In this document: in pieces, positions 1 through 7,935 of the stretch
Layout of the letters: the number at the start of each line of letters is the position of its first letter
Position numbering within the stretch: position 1 is the stretch's first letter
Source: Pelagibacteraceae bacterium TMED65
GTDB lineage: Bacteria; Pseudomonadota; Alphaproteobacteria; TMED127
Assembly: GCA_002167215.1 (NCBI GenBank)
Contig: NHDS01000019.1
Location: 1-13,481 of the forward strand
DNA: 13,481 nt
Reading direction: 5' to 3'
Notes under the pieces: generated by a model
Told to the model about the DNA's origin: nothing
Databases searched by the model: none
What the model saw: only the letters and a program-made list of their open reading frames with translations
Position numbers and translations under genes: made by a program

Positions 1-717
1 CCCGATACCGTCCATTACATCTATTGTTTCTGTTTTTTGCAATTCCCAAGGCCTGGCAGTAAAAGCGTACGGTTTTGAAGTAAGCGCGCCAACTGGACAG
101 AGATCAATAATATTTCCTTGCAACTCGCTATCTAGAGTGTGACTAATATAGGTTGCGATCTCAGAGTCCTCACCTCTACCGGTTTGCCCCATCTGGTCAA
201 TTCCAGCCACCTCAGTAGTAAACCTAACACAACGAGTGCATGATATACATCTTGTCATATGGGTTTCAACCAAAGGCCCAAGATCAAAATCTTCTACAGT
301 TCTTTTATCTTCAGTATACCTAGATGTACCTAAACCAAAAGACATCGCTTGATCCTGAAGATCGCATTCACCTCCTTGATCACATATTGGACAATCTAAA
401 GGATGGTTAATTAATAGAAATTCCATCACTCCTTTTCTGGCGTTCTTAACCATTTCAGAGTTGGTAAGAACCTGGGGTGGCTCTCCATTAGGTCCAGGTC
501 TTAGATCTTTAAGCTGCATAGCACACGAAGCTGTCGGCTTAGGAGGGCCACCTACAACCTCAACTAAGCACATTCTACAGTTACCTGCGATCGATAGCTT
601 TTCATGATAACAAAAGCGAGGTATCTGTATCCCAGAGATTTCGCACGCTTGGATAATGGTCAAGTTTTCATCAAACTCGTGAACTGATTCATCTATGCTT
701 ACTTTTCTAGTGGTCAT
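1..717 (-). CDS. nuoG: NADH-quinone oxidoreductase subunit G (NuoG), partial, C-terminus outside window
   Basis: This is the 75-kDa-type subunit of complex I. It carries several iron-sulfur clusters that pass electrons from NuoE/NuoF towards NuoB. Only the first 239 residues are visible, in frame to base 1; the molybdopterin-oxidoreductase-like C-terminal part is cut off. Three cluster-binding regions can be read. The N-terminal ferredoxin domain has C36, C47, C50 and C65 ([2Fe-2S]). The His-Cys motif is H105, C109, C112 and C118. A ferredoxin-type [4Fe-4S] site has C157, C160, C163 and a later C207 in [11 protein letters not shown] at 717 follows the nuoF stop by 6 nt, so the gene is in the nuo operon. 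Family assignment is secure from these motifs and gene order. Nothing looks broken in the visible part. Confidence 0.97.
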   Translation of the reverse strand, partial: MTTRKVSIDESVHEFDENLTIIQACEISGIQIPRFCYHEKLSIAGNCRMCLVEVVGGPPKPTASCAMQLKDLRPGPNGEPPQVLTNSEMVKNARKGVMEFLLINHPLDCPICDQGGECDLQDQAMSFGLGTSRYTEDKRTVEDFDLGPLVETHMTRCISCTRCVRFTTEVAGIDQMGQTGRGEDSEIATYISHTLDSELQGNIIDLCPVGALTSKPYAFTARPWELQKTETIDVMDGIG

Positions 718-723
718 TCTAAT

Positions 724-2013
724 CTACTCTGCTGCTTGAATGACTTTTTTTGATGAGTGCTTCATTATTCTATCCTCAACCTCATTTCTGAAGTGCCTGA
801 TCAACCCTTGTATTGGCCACGCTGCCGCATCACCTAAGGCACAAATTGTATGACCCTCGACTTGCTTAGTGATTTCTAGTAACATATCTATTTCATCAAA
901 AGATGCGTTTCCTTTTACGAGTCTTTCCATTATCCTCATCATCCACCCTGTACCCTCTCTGCAAGGCGTACACTGACCACAACTTTCATGCTTATAAAAC
1001 TTAGACAATCTCCAAATTGCCTTAATAATATCTGTACTTTGGTCCATAACAATAACGGCAGCAGTGCCGAGCCCGGAACGCTGCTCTTTTAGCCAATCAA
1101 AGTCCATCAAAGCATCATCACAAACTGATTTTGGGATCAGTGGTACCGACGCACCGCCTGGAATTACCGCTTTCAAATTATCCCAACCACCCTTGACTCC
1201 TCCACAATGCTTATCAATTAACTCTCTTAGCGGAATTGACATCTCCTCTTCTACAACACACGGACTATTAACATGTCCTGAAATTGCGAAGAGTTTAGTC
1301 CCATGGTTATTTTTTCTTCCTAGGCTAGAAAACCAACTACTTCCTCGTTTCAATATAGTTGGAACGACGGCGATAGACTCAACATTATTTACAGTGGTTG
1401 GACAACCATATAGGCCTGCTCCAGCCGGAAAAGGAGGTTTCATCCTAGGCATACCTTTGCGTCCTTCAAGAGACTCTAACAAAGCTGTTTCTTCACCACA
1501 TATGTAAGCTCCAGCTCCATGGTGGCTATAGATGTCAAAAGACAAACCGGTTTTACAGGAATTTTTACCAAGAAATCCTTTTTCATATGCCTCCGCAATA
1601 GCTACTTCTAGCTGCTCCCTTTCCCTTACATACTCACCTCTTACGTAAATATATGCAGCACAACAGCCCATTGCTATGCCAGCTAATAAACAGCCCTCCA
1701 ATAGACTATGTGGCTCATGCCTCAGAATTTCTCTATCTTTACAAGTACCAGGTTCAGACTCATCAGCATTTACAACCAAATATTTTGGTTTTTCACTTGC
1801 TTTTGGCATGAATGACCACTTTAACCCTGTAGGAAAACCAGCACCTCCACGTCCTCTCAAGCCTGAATCCTGTATTGTCTTGATTATGTGGTCGGAACCT
1901 TTTGATATCAGCGCCTTCGTATCAACCCAGCCGCCTCGTGATATCACGCCTTTCAAAGAGCGATCACGAAACCCATGAATATTAGGAAAAATTTTGTCTT
2001 TCTCTTTAAGCAA
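724..2013 (-). CDS. nuoF: NADH-quinone oxidoreductase subunit F (NuoF), NADH/FMN-binding subunit
   Basis: This is the 51-kDa-type subunit, where NADH is oxidised by FMN at the tip of the peripheral arm; the electrons then enter the N3 iron-sulfur cluster. The glycine-rich nucleotide-binding stretch [11 protein letters not shown] lies at residues 53-63. The flavin-site segment around [13 protein letters not shown] is at 172-184. The [4Fe-4S] ligands are C345, C348 and C351 (E-S-C-G-Q-C-T-P-C) and C391 (H-T-I-C-A-L-G-D). At 429 residues it has normal family length. The start is TTG at 2013: no ATG occurs in frame until residue 69, which would remove the nucleotide-binding motif, and an AGAGG ribosome-binding site sits 7 nt upstream. 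The gap to the nuoE stop is 3 nt, suggesting translational coupling. Confidence 0.97.
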   Translation of the reverse strand: MLKEKDKIFPNIHGFRDRSLKGVISRGGWVDTKALISKGSDHIIKTIQDSGLRGRGGAGFPTGLKWSFMPKASEKPKYLVVNADESEPGTCKDREILRHEPHSLLEGCLLAGIAMGCCAAYIYVRGEYVREREQLEVAIAEAYEKGFLGKNSCKTGLSFDIYSHHGAGAYICGEETALLESLEGRKGMPRMKPPFPAGAGLYGCPTTVNNVESIAVVPTILKRGSSWFSSLGRKNNHGTKLFAISGHVNSPCVVEEEMSIPLRELIDKHCGGVKGGWDNLKAVIPGGASVPLIPKSVCDDALMDFDWLKEQRSGLGTAAVIVMDQSTDIIKAIWRLSKFYKHESCGQCTPCREGTGWMMRIMERLVKGNASFDEIDMLLEITKQVEGHTICALGDAAAWPIQGLIRHFRNEVEDRIMKHSSKKVIQAAE

Positions 2014-2016
2014 GCT

Positions 2017-2655
2017 TCAACCTCTGAATCTTTCAATGGAGGCGTTCTCAATTGATATTTTTTTTCTACTGTATTTTTTTGTCATTTTTTCTGGCTCTGA
2101 AGAAAACCTTCCTAACCTTGATCCGGGCATTGGAGATTTGTTGTTCTCAAACTCAGAAATTAGTTTTTCAAATGACTCTTTATCAAGATCTTCGAAATAA
2201 TCAGATCCTATTTGAACCAGTGGGGCATTTGCGCAACCACCTAAACACTCTACTTCTTCCCAACTCATAGAGCCATCACCGGACAGTGAATGCTGTTTCT
2301 CATTTATTCTAGCTTTGCAAACGTTAATTAACTCTTCAGAACCTCTAAGCATACATGGCGTTGTTCCACAAACTTGGAAGTGCGCCTTGGATCCAACTGG
2401 TTTCAAATGGAACATAAAATAAAATGTAGCCACCTCCAAAACTCTAACCTCAGGCATATCCAAGAAGTCTGCGACAAACTCTATTGCCGGCTTCGAGACC
2501 CAACCCTCTTGCTCTTGCGCTCTCCATAATAATGGTATCACAGCACTTGCCTGCCTGCCTTGGGGGTATTTTTTTAACTGCGCTTTTGCCCAAACTAGAT
2601 TTGCCTTTGTAAATTTAAAGTTCTCTGGTTGGTTTGTGGAGAGTCTTCTAAGCAT
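2017..2655 (-). CDS. nuoE: NADH-quinone oxidoreductase subunit E (NuoE), [2Fe-2S] subunit
   Basis: This is the 24-kDa-type subunit with a thioredoxin-like fold. It binds cluster N1a and works with NuoF at the NADH site. The four cluster cysteines are visible: C96 and C101 (V-C-G-T-T-P-C-M), then C137 and C141 (C-L-G-G-C-A-N-A-P). An N-terminal helical region covers about 15-65. Residues after about 172 form a basic, low-conservation tail with many K and R. Such tails are common in alphaproteobacterial NuoE and are probably not needed for cluster binding. Total length is 212 residues. The ATG at 2655 shares one base with the nuoD stop (TAATG), so the two genes are almost certainly translated in sequence. 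Confidence 0.97.
   Translation of the reverse strand: MLRRLSTNQPENFKFTKANLVWAKAQLKKYPQGRQASAVIPLLWRAQEQEGWVSKPAIEFVADFLDMPEVRVLEVATFYFMFHLKPVGSKAHFQVCGTTPCMLRGSEELINVCKARINEKQHSLSGDGSMSWEEVECLGGCANAPLVQIGSDYFEDLDKESFEKLISEFENNKSPMPGSRLGRFSSEPEKMTKKYSRKKISIENASIERFRG
2021..2025 (-). promoter_or_regulatory. Ribosome binding site supporting the TTG start of nuoF
   Basis: AGAGG on the minus strand lies 7 nt upstream of TTG at 2013, inside the last codons of nuoE. It is the main reason to accept the non-ATG start. Confidence 0.6.
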
Positions 2656-3845
2656 TACCTATCGATCTCCCCAAAAACAATATCCAACGAACCCAGAATC
2701 GCTGAGACATCAGCTAATTGATGACCTTTAGTTATACGTTCCATAGCTGATAAGTGCACGAAACCTGGGGCTCTGAGCTTCACTCTATATGGTTGATTTG
2801 TTCCATCGGAGATAACAAACACTCCGAATTCGCCTTTTGGTGCCTCCACACAGGAGTAAATACTACCCTTAGGAACGCGAAAACCTTCCGTGTATAGCTT
2901 AAAATGATGAATTAATGCTTCCATAGAATTCTTCATATCGTCACGTTTTGGTGGGGTGAATTTTCCCCTTACCAGAACATCATCACCGATGGTAAACTCT
3001 AGTTTTTTGAGGGCTTGTTTTATGATATTTAAACTTTCTTTCATTTCCTGAATACGTAACAAGTATCTGTCGTAACAATCGCCATTTTTTCCTATTGGAA
3101 TGGAAAACTTATACTCACTATATGTTTCATATGGTTGAGACCGCCTTAAATCCCATGGGACTCCAGACCCCCTGAGCATAACTCCTGAGAACCCAAGTTC
3201 GATGGCATCTTTTTTAGACACCACCCCAATGTCAACATTACGTTGCTTGAATATTCTGTTTTCTGTTAAAAGACCTTCAAGATCATCAAGCTTCTCTGGA
3301 AAGTCTTCAGCCCAAGCCAAAATATCCTCCATTAATTCATTTGAAAGATCCTGATGCACACCTCCAGGTCGAAAATAGGCAGCGTGAAGCCTTGCCCCGC
3401 TCGCTCTTTCATAGAACTCCATAAGTTTTTCACGTTCTTCAAATCCCCAAAAAATAGGTGTAAGGGCTCCAACATCCATTCCCTGTGTTGTTATGTTGAG
3501 TAAATGGTTTAGTATTCGTCCTATCTCACAAAATAAAACTCTAATATCTGAAGCTCTCTTTGAGATTTTTATGTTACACAATGTTTCGAGAGCAATACAC
3601 CAAGCGTGCTCTTGGTTCATTGGAGCCACATAATCTAATCTATCTAGGTAAGGAAGATTTTGCAGGTATGTTCGGGTCTCCATAAGCTTTTCTGTGCCTC
3701 TATGAAGTAAACCGATATGTGGGTCTACCCTTTTCACAATCTCCCCATCAAGCTCAAGGACCATTCTGAGAACTCCATGTGCAGCGGGATGTTGTGGCCC
3801 AAAATTCATCGTTAAAGTATTTTTATCTGTATTTTCTTCTAACAT
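2655..3845 (-). CDS. nuoD: NADH-quinone oxidoreductase subunit D (NuoD), quinone-site subunit
   Basis: This is the 49-kDa-type subunit of complex I, which lines the ubiquinone pocket together with NuoB. The N-terminal signature [12 protein letters not shown] at 14-25 contains the conserved quinone-site histidine (H19) and H23. R-L-D-Y-V at 69-73 holds the tyrosine (Y72) that matches the quinone-contacting tyrosine known from other species. Further family landmarks are [34 protein letters not shown] and the C-terminal D-I-V-F-G-E-I-D-R. Length is 396 residues, complete and standard. It is a stand-alone NuoD, not the NuoCD fusion found in enterobacteria. It begins 3 nt after the nuoC stop, with no evident ribosome-binding site of its own. 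Confidence 0.98.
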   Translation of the reverse strand: MLEENTDKNTLTMNFGPQHPAAHGVLRMVLELDGEIVKRVDPHIGLLHRGTEKLMETRTYLQNLPYLDRLDYVAPMNQEHAWCIALETLCNIKISKRASDIRVLFCEIGRILNHLLNITTQGMDVGALTPIFWGFEEREKLMEFYERASGARLHAAYFRPGGVHQDLSNELMEDILAWAEDFPEKLDDLEGLLTENRIFKQRNVDIGVVSKKDAIELGFSGVMLRGSGVPWDLRRSQPYETYSEYKFSIPIGKNGDCYDRYLLRIQEMKESLNIIKQALKKLEFTIGDDVLVRGKFTPPKRDDMKNSMEALIHHFKLYTEGFRVPKGSIYSCVEAPKGEFGVFVISDGTNQPYRVKLRAPGFVHLSAMERITKGHQLADVSAILGSLDIVFGEIDR

Positions 3846-3848
3846 AGT

Positions 3849-4448
3849 TTATGTTTTATTTTTTGTAGCTGTATTTTTGTAAACGTCTGGATTATCCCAA
3901 GGACTCAGAAAGTCAAAGTCTCTGTAGCCCTGCGTAAGTGTTGTTGGCTCGTACACTACTCTTTTTTCTAATTCATCATATCTAACTTCTAGAAAACCTG
4001 AGGTAGGAAAATCCTTTCTTAAAGGATGTCCCTGAAAACCATAATCTGTCAAAATTCGCCTCAAGTCAGGGTGGGAAGTAAACCTTATCCCAAATAGATC
4101 GAAAATCTCTCGTTCGAACCAATTAGCACACTCAAACACAGATGTTATACTCGAAAGCTCTTCACCTTCATTTATCGAGGTGGTTACTCGACACCTCTTG
4201 TTTGCAGTCATGGACAAAAAATGATAGATGACATCAAACCGCTGCTCTTTAGCAGGGAAATCAACTGCTGTTATATCTATCAAAGTATTAAATGAGTATC
4301 CCTTTTTTGACTTCAGGTGAGACATCATCTTCACCACGGCAGCAGGAACTATATCTATTAAAATATGATCCTTGCTCTCCTCTACGTTTAAGGTTGCTTC
4401 TGAAAGAGCTATGTCCAGATTATTTTTAAAGCTTAAAAAATCAACCAT
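3849..4448 (-). CDS. nuoC: NADH-quinone oxidoreductase subunit C (NuoC)
   Basis: This is the 30-kDa-type structural subunit of the complex I connecting module. It carries no cofactor and packs against NuoD. The family signature runs over about residues 109-147: N-W-F-E-R-E-I-F-D-L-F-G-I-R-F, then H-P-D-L-R-R-I-L-T-D-Y-G-F and G-H-P-L-R-K-D-F-P. The C-terminal Y-R-D-F-D-F-L-S-P-W at 175-184 is also typical of the alphaproteobacterial and mitochondrial type. Length is 199 residues. The start is ATG at 4448, one nucleotide after the nuoB stop (TAATATG). The protein is separate from NuoD. No defects are seen. Confidence 0.97.
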   Translation of the reverse strand: MVDFLSFKNNLDIALSEATLNVEESKDHILIDIVPAAVVKMMSHLKSKKGYSFNTLIDITAVDFPAKEQRFDVIYHFLSMTANKRCRVTTSINEGEELSSITSVFECANWFEREIFDLFGIRFTSHPDLRRILTDYGFQGHPLRKDFPTSGFLEVRYDELEKRVVYEPTTLTQGYRDFDFLSPWDNPDVYKNTATKNKT

Positions 4449-4449
4449 A

Positions 4450-4983
4450 TTACCGCTTCACAGTACCAGTTCTTCTTATCTTTTTTTGCAACTGCATAAT
4501 CCCGTAAAGAAGTGCTTCAGCACTTGGAGGACAGCCTGGCACATAAATGTCTACGGGCACTATCCGATCACATCCACGCACTACAGAGTAAGAATAATGG
4601 TAATACCCACCCCCATTTGCACAGCTACCCATTGAGATTACATACCTTGGTTCTGGCATCTGATCATACACCTTTCTGAGCGCTGGGGCCATTTTATTAG
4701 TCAATGTGCCTGCCACGATCATTAAATCAGATTGTCTTGGACTTCCTCTTGGAATTGCTCCAAATCGCTCTAAATCGTATCGCGGCAGAGAAGTGTGCAT
4801 CATCTCCACAGCACAACAAGCCAAACCAAACGTCATCCAGTATAAACTACCAGTTCTAGACCAGTTGATTACATCATTGACTGTTGTCAAAATGTACCCT
4901 TTGTTATCAATTCCGGCTAGGGATACGTTTTGATCCTTACCAAAGTCATCTGACAAAACATTTTTTGAAGTTTCTATTCCCAC
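4450..4983 (-). CDS. nuoB: NADH-quinone oxidoreductase subunit B (NuoB), cluster N2 subunit
   Basis: This is the PSST-type subunit holding [4Fe-4S] cluster N2, the immediate electron donor to quinone. Numbered from the GTG start, the ligands are C56-C57 ([10 protein letters not shown]), C121 (M-G-S-C-A-N-G-G-G) and C151 (V-P-G-C-P-P). The [12 protein letters not shown] segment is conserved too. The reading frame stays open to an ATG at 5094, but that would overlap nuoA by 121 nt with residues unlike any NuoB. I prefer GTG at 4983: it overlaps nuoA by 10 nt, has AGAAGGG 9 nt upstream and gives 177 residues, a normal length. ATG at 5004 (184 residues) has no visible ribosome-binding site and is the main alternative. 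Function is certain; the exact start is not. Confidence 0.93.
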   Translation of the reverse strand: MGIETSKNVLSDDFGKDQNVSLAGIDNKGYILTTVNDVINWSRTGSLYWMTFGLACCAVEMMHTSLPRYDLERFGAIPRGSPRQSDLMIVAGTLTNKMAPALRKVYDQMPEPRYVISMGSCANGGGYYHYSYSVVRGCDRIVPVDIYVPGCPPSAEALLYGIMQLQKKIRRTGTVKR

Positions 4984-5351
4984 TCTAGAGCACCCTTCTT
5001 CCATTCGTATAAAAAACCAATAGTTAAAATTAACAAAAAGAGCATCATTGACCAGAAACCCAACGTGCCTATGTGCTGGAACCCCACAGCCCAAGGGAAA
5101 AGAAAGGCGACTTCTAAATCAAATATCACAAACAGGATAGCTACCAAATAAAACCGTATGTCAAATTTGAGTCTTGCGCTCTCAAAAGGCTCAAAGCCGC
5201 ATTCATATGCTGAATTTTTTTCTTTGTCGGGGTTACTTACCGCCGCTATTAACGGCGCAAGCATTAGTATTAGCCCAAAAGCTAACGCTAAACCCAAAAA
5301 CACTACCAAAGGAAGATACTCTTCCAAATACCCAGTCAATTTTCCCCCCAA
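4974..5351 (-). CDS. nuoA: NADH-quinone oxidoreductase subunit A (NuoA), first gene of the nuo operon
   Basis: This is the ND3-type membrane subunit of complex I, near the junction of the membrane and peripheral arms. Three transmembrane helices are predicted by eye at about 12-36, 66-89 and 95-115. The loop between helices 1 and 2 has Y-E-C-G-F-E-P-F at 49-56, including the conserved loop cysteine C51. Helix 2 contains F-D-L-E at 77-80, and the protein ends [11 protein letters not shown], a classic C-terminus. Length is 125 residues. There is no ATG in frame after the upstream TAA. The first usable start is TTG at 5351 with no clear ribosome-binding site. A second TTG at 5339 follows a run of six G and four A, and would give 121 residues. 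It overlaps nuoB by 10 nt. Confidence 0.93.
   Translation of the reverse strand: MGGKLTGYLEEYLPLVVFLGLALAFGLILMLAPLIAAVSNPDKEKNSAYECGFEPFESARLKFDIRFYLVAILFVIFDLEVAFLFPWAVGFQHIGTLGFWSMMLFLLILTIGFLYEWKKGALEWE
4993..4999 (-). promoter_or_regulatory. Ribosome binding site supporting a GTG start of nuoB
   Basis: AGAAGGG on the minus strand lies 9 nt before GTG at 4983 and within the 3' end of nuoA. The competing ATG at 5004 is preceded only by AT-rich sequence. Confidence 0.45.
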
Positions 5352-5648
5352 TGAATAATTACACTCAAATATATAATATTAAATATATAGTACGATAATA
5401 GAAATAAATACAGAAAAATAACTTTTTTTGCGAGACATAAAGCCACTACCCAAATGAACTATATCGGACCAACAATTGGTCTTCTACCAATTTTACAAAA
5501 ATTGCATTTTTTCTGAACGACTAATTCTAATAATTCTGGCAAATCTGAATAAACTTCACGTTTTTATTTCTTTAATTTTTATGCCTTTTCTTCAAGTAAA
5601 ACATCTAAACTTTCACCTAAGGTTTAATTGGGAGAATTGATACTTTGA
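5352..5648. other. Intergenic region upstream of the nuo operon, probable nuo promoter and leader
   Basis: These 297 bases separate the aminotransferase stop from nuoA and hold no convincing gene on either strand. Because nuoA is the first gene of the operon, its promoter is expected here. The part nearest nuoA (5360-5430) is almost pure A/T, with several TATA-like hexamers on the minus strand, and I cannot single out one -35/-10 pair. No strong terminator follows the aminotransferase gene, so read-through into nuo is possible. Inverted repeats at 5467-5504 are listed separately. Confidence 0.5.
5467..5504. repeat. Three overlapping inverted repeats upstream of nuoA
   Basis: On the plus strand, GACCAA (5467-5472) pairs with TTGGTC (5476-5481). 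AATTGGT (5474-5480) can instead pair with ACCAATT (5486-5492). CAATTTT (5488-5494) can pair with AAAATTG (5498-5504). Each pair is perfect over 6-7 bases, and neighbouring pairs exclude each other because they share bases. A run of six T follows on the plus strand at 5507-5512. The element could be an operator, a leader switch or a chance product of AT-rich DNA. Confidence 0.4.
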
Positions 5649-6692
5649 TTACCGAGACAACTCCGTTAATACCGAAGTTATTTGGTCTTTTTCTAACTTG
5701 TACCACACAGGCAAGCAAACGTGTCTTTTAGTAATCTCTCTTCGATCCCTTCCGAGCGCATAATCATATACTTGTGAAGTCCTGGTTTTAAGCTGCTCAA
5801 ATTCTTCTGCCGGATTTTCACTTCTTGACAGTAGTATGAATTTATATAAATTTGCACGTTGGTTGTTTGCAACCGGGTTTATGTAATTCCAACCATATTT
5901 CTTACAGGAGTCTAGGTATAAACTAGAAATCTCATATTTCTGCGTAATTATTTCTTCTGTCTCCTTAACGACACTGTAACATAAAAGTGCTGATATTTCC
6001 GATAGCCTGAAGTTTATCCCAATATCAATCTCTTGATCAAACCTGTCATAAATCACAAATTTATTTGCTAACTCTGAAAGTTCTTTATCATCTGTTACTA
6101 ATAGTCCTCCTTCACCAGCAGGAACTGCTTTTGTAGCATAGAGAGAGTAAACTCCTGCATCTCCAAACAATCCAGTGTGTTCATTTTTTAATAGAGAACC
6201 AAGGCTATGCGCACAGTCCTCAATAAGAGCAACCCCCATAGATTTACAATAAGTTGCAATCTTTTTGATATCTGGATTAACCCATCCACCGATGTGTGTA
6301 ATCAAGAATACTGTTTCCTCAGGCTTCTCCAAACAGCTTACGAATTCAACCACTTTCTCATAGGTTGGCATAAGGTAATCTAGCTCACAGTCGACATATC
6401 CGCATAACTCCAAGCCGGAGGTAATTGCTATAGTTCGCACGCCGTACATAGTATTACTTTGTAAAAAAATTCTTTTTTTCTTGCGATACTCTTTAAATAA
6501 TCGGAGAAGAAGAAAAATCCCAGATCCATTCGAGTTTACTGCTAAACCATAATTTGCGCCGGTGTATTCACAGCACCATTCTGACAAACGCTTGTTCCAC
6601 ATTCCCTCTGCTAAATTACCACTATTAAAAATTTCATCAACATTATCTTCATAAAACTTTTTTGATCTGCTCGGAAGCTTAATTATTCCCAT
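5649..6692 (-). CDS. DegT/DnrJ/EryC1-like PLP-dependent sugar aminotransferase (divergent)
   Basis: This is a fold-type I PLP enzyme of the family that usually converts a keto-sugar nucleotide to an amino sugar, with glutamate as amino donor. Numbered from ATG at 6692 (347 residues), the PLP-ring contacts D159 and H162 lie in I-E-D-C-A-H-S-L-G. The Schiff-base lysine is K188 in Y-A-T-K-A-V-P-A-G-E-G-G. The G-I-N-F-R-L-S-E-I segment at 225-233 matches the usual G-Y-N-Y-R-x-S-E motif. The cofactor-phosphate region reads N-S-N-G-S-G where most members have S-S-G-T. The N-terminal half is otherwise weakly conserved, so the substrate cannot be named. The frame extends to TTG at 6713, but ATG at 6692 has GAAAAGG 7 nt upstream. 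It overlaps the FAD gene by 14 nt, implying coupled expression. Confidence 0.82.
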   Translation of the reverse strand: MGIIKLPSRSKKFYEDNVDEIFNSGNLAEGMWNKRLSEWCCEYTGANYGLAVNSNGSGIFLLLRLFKEYRKKKRIFLQSNTMYGVRTIAITSGLELCGYVDCELDYLMPTYEKVVEFVSCLEKPEETVFLITHIGGWVNPDIKKIATYCKSMGVALIEDCAHSLGSLLKNEHTGLFGDAGVYSLYATKAVPAGEGGLLVTDDKELSELANKFVIYDRFDQEIDIGINFRLSEISALLCYSVVKETEEIITQKYEISSLYLDSCKKYGWNYINPVANNQRANLYKFILLSRSENPAEEFEQLKTRTSQVYDYALGRDRREITKRHVCLPVWYKLEKDQITSVLTELSR

Positions 6693-7932
6693 TTTGATAC
6701 CTTTTCTTATCAACTAGCTCTTGCCAGGATGTAACTGATACTATTTTTTTCATTCCAGTATCTTTCAAATTAGTAGTTTTAGGTGGATTTTTTTTGAAAA
6801 CTCTTCGGAAAAACTCTGGAGCCATACTGAATGCTAAACTGAATTTTCCTAAAACCGTAGACCAAACTTTGTCACTATGTTGGTTAACATGATATAGATA
6901 ATTTCTATTTTCACCACTCATCAATAACTCTTTTTTAATTCCCACATAACTACCTAAGATGCTTATACCAGGGTTTCTGATTTTATGTTGGTTAATTAAA
7001 TATTCCAAATATGAATCCACATCTTTTTTTTTGTTTAAAGAAATTCCGCCTATTTGCCCTACGCCATTATTTTTTCTAAGCAAGTTAATACAGCTTTTCG
7101 GATAATAGTCTAGCTCAACAAAACTCTTTTCATTTTCAGGAACATTATCTGCGACGGCAATTGGTGCATATCCAATTTTAATTTTAACATTCATTAGCTT
7201 GGCTAACAGATCAGGCGAACAGATAGCTATATTTTTTGTGGCATATTGCCTTTTTTCAGTCACAGCATAAACAGATTTATCAAACTCTTTTATATCTAAT
7301 ACGGCGCTATCTGTAACTATTTCCAGTCCATTTTGTAGTGCAGACGAAAGGAGGTCATTTATTAACAACCTAGAGTTCATAGTTAAATCAGGACTGGTTT
7401 TTTTAAGAAATTCTTCTTTAGCATTCAGTTGTTCATAAATTTTATCCAATGAATATTTTAACCTAATTCGGGATCTACCATATTCGGAGCCTGCCCTTCT
7501 CCTAAGCCAATCATGTTTTGAGACTAAGTCAATAATATTGGACGACCTTGAGACTAAAGACATCCAAAAAGGATTTAGCTTTCTGACTTTATATCTATAT
7601 TCAATTCTTTCATTATTGAACCAACCTTTTCTACCAACAACAACTCCTTCTTCTGAAGGTAATAAATTCATGTTATCGAAAGTACTGTAGTACTCAAACA
7701 AATCATCCGTTGCGCCAAGAAGATAACGCAAAGTTTTCATATCATCGGGCACTAGCGTATACAATGTACCAGAATGTAACCATTCATGAAATTCCTTACT
7801 AGTTTCAGAGGCAATTTTTTTATTCTTTTCAAGTAATAAAACCTTAATACCTTCTCTACATAACATTTCTGCAACAGCAAGACCGGCTATGCCACCACCT
7901 ACAATTATCCAGTCAAATTTCTTATTAGCCAT
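6679..7932 (-). CDS. FAD-dependent oxidoreductase, DAO superfamily (glycerol-3-phosphate dehydrogenase / hydroxyglutarate oxidase-like)
   Basis: This is a flavoprotein of 417 residues whose substrate I cannot name. The N-terminal dinucleotide-binding fold is clear: I-I-V-G-G-G-I-A-G at 9-17 and the ribose-binding glutamate at the end of strand 2 (L-L-L-E-K, E35). A second FAD-contact segment lies near 206-214, where the DAO fold has V-x-x-I. Near the C-terminus, W-S-T-V-L-G-K-F-S-L-A at 357-367 resembles the G-G-K-W-T segment of glycerol-3-phosphate dehydrogenases. The H-S-G at 53-55 recalls the H-S-G motif of L-2-hydroxyglutarate oxidases. No signal peptide or membrane helix is seen, so it is probably cytoplasmic. 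ATG at 7932 comes 3 nt after the epimerase stop; a TTG one codon earlier is possible. Between an epimerase and an aminotransferase, a role in oxidising a sugar intermediate is plausible but inferred. Confidence 0.75.
   Translation of the reverse strand: MANKKFDWIIVGGGIAGLAVAEMLCREGIKVLLLEKNKKIASETSKEFHEWLHSGTLYTLVPDDMKTLRYLLGATDDLFEYYSTFDNMNLLPSEEGVVVGRKGWFNNERIEYRYKVRKLNPFWMSLVSRSSNIIDLVSKHDWLRRRAGSEYGRSRIRLKYSLDKIYEQLNAKEEFLKKTSPDLTMNSRLLINDLLSSALQNGLEIVTDSAVLDIKEFDKSVYAVTEKRQYATKNIAICSPDLLAKLMNVKIKIGYAPIAVADNVPENEKSFVELDYYPKSCINLLRKNNGVGQIGGISLNKKKDVDSYLEYLINQHKIRNPGISILGSYVGIKKELLMSGENRNYLYHVNQHSDKVWSTVLGKFSLAFSMAPEFFRRVFKKNPPKTTNLKDTGMKKIVSVTSWQELVDKKRYQNGNN
6700..6706 (-). promoter_or_regulatory. 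Ribosome binding site for the aminotransferase gene
   Basis: GAAAAGG on the minus strand lies 7 nt before ATG at 6692, inside the 3' end of the FAD oxidoreductase gene. It favours this ATG over the upstream TTG at 6713. Confidence 0.6.
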
Positions 7933-7935
7933 CAA

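Noticed and set aside
1064..1507. 147-residue open frame on the plus strand within nuoF
   Set aside because: It lies wholly antisense to a clearly conserved gene, and its translation has no recognisable domain. It is a shadow of nuoF codon use.
5004..5094. N-terminal extension of NuoB to the ATG at 5094
   Set aside because: The extra residues overlap nuoA codons by over 100 nt and do not look like any NuoB N-terminus.
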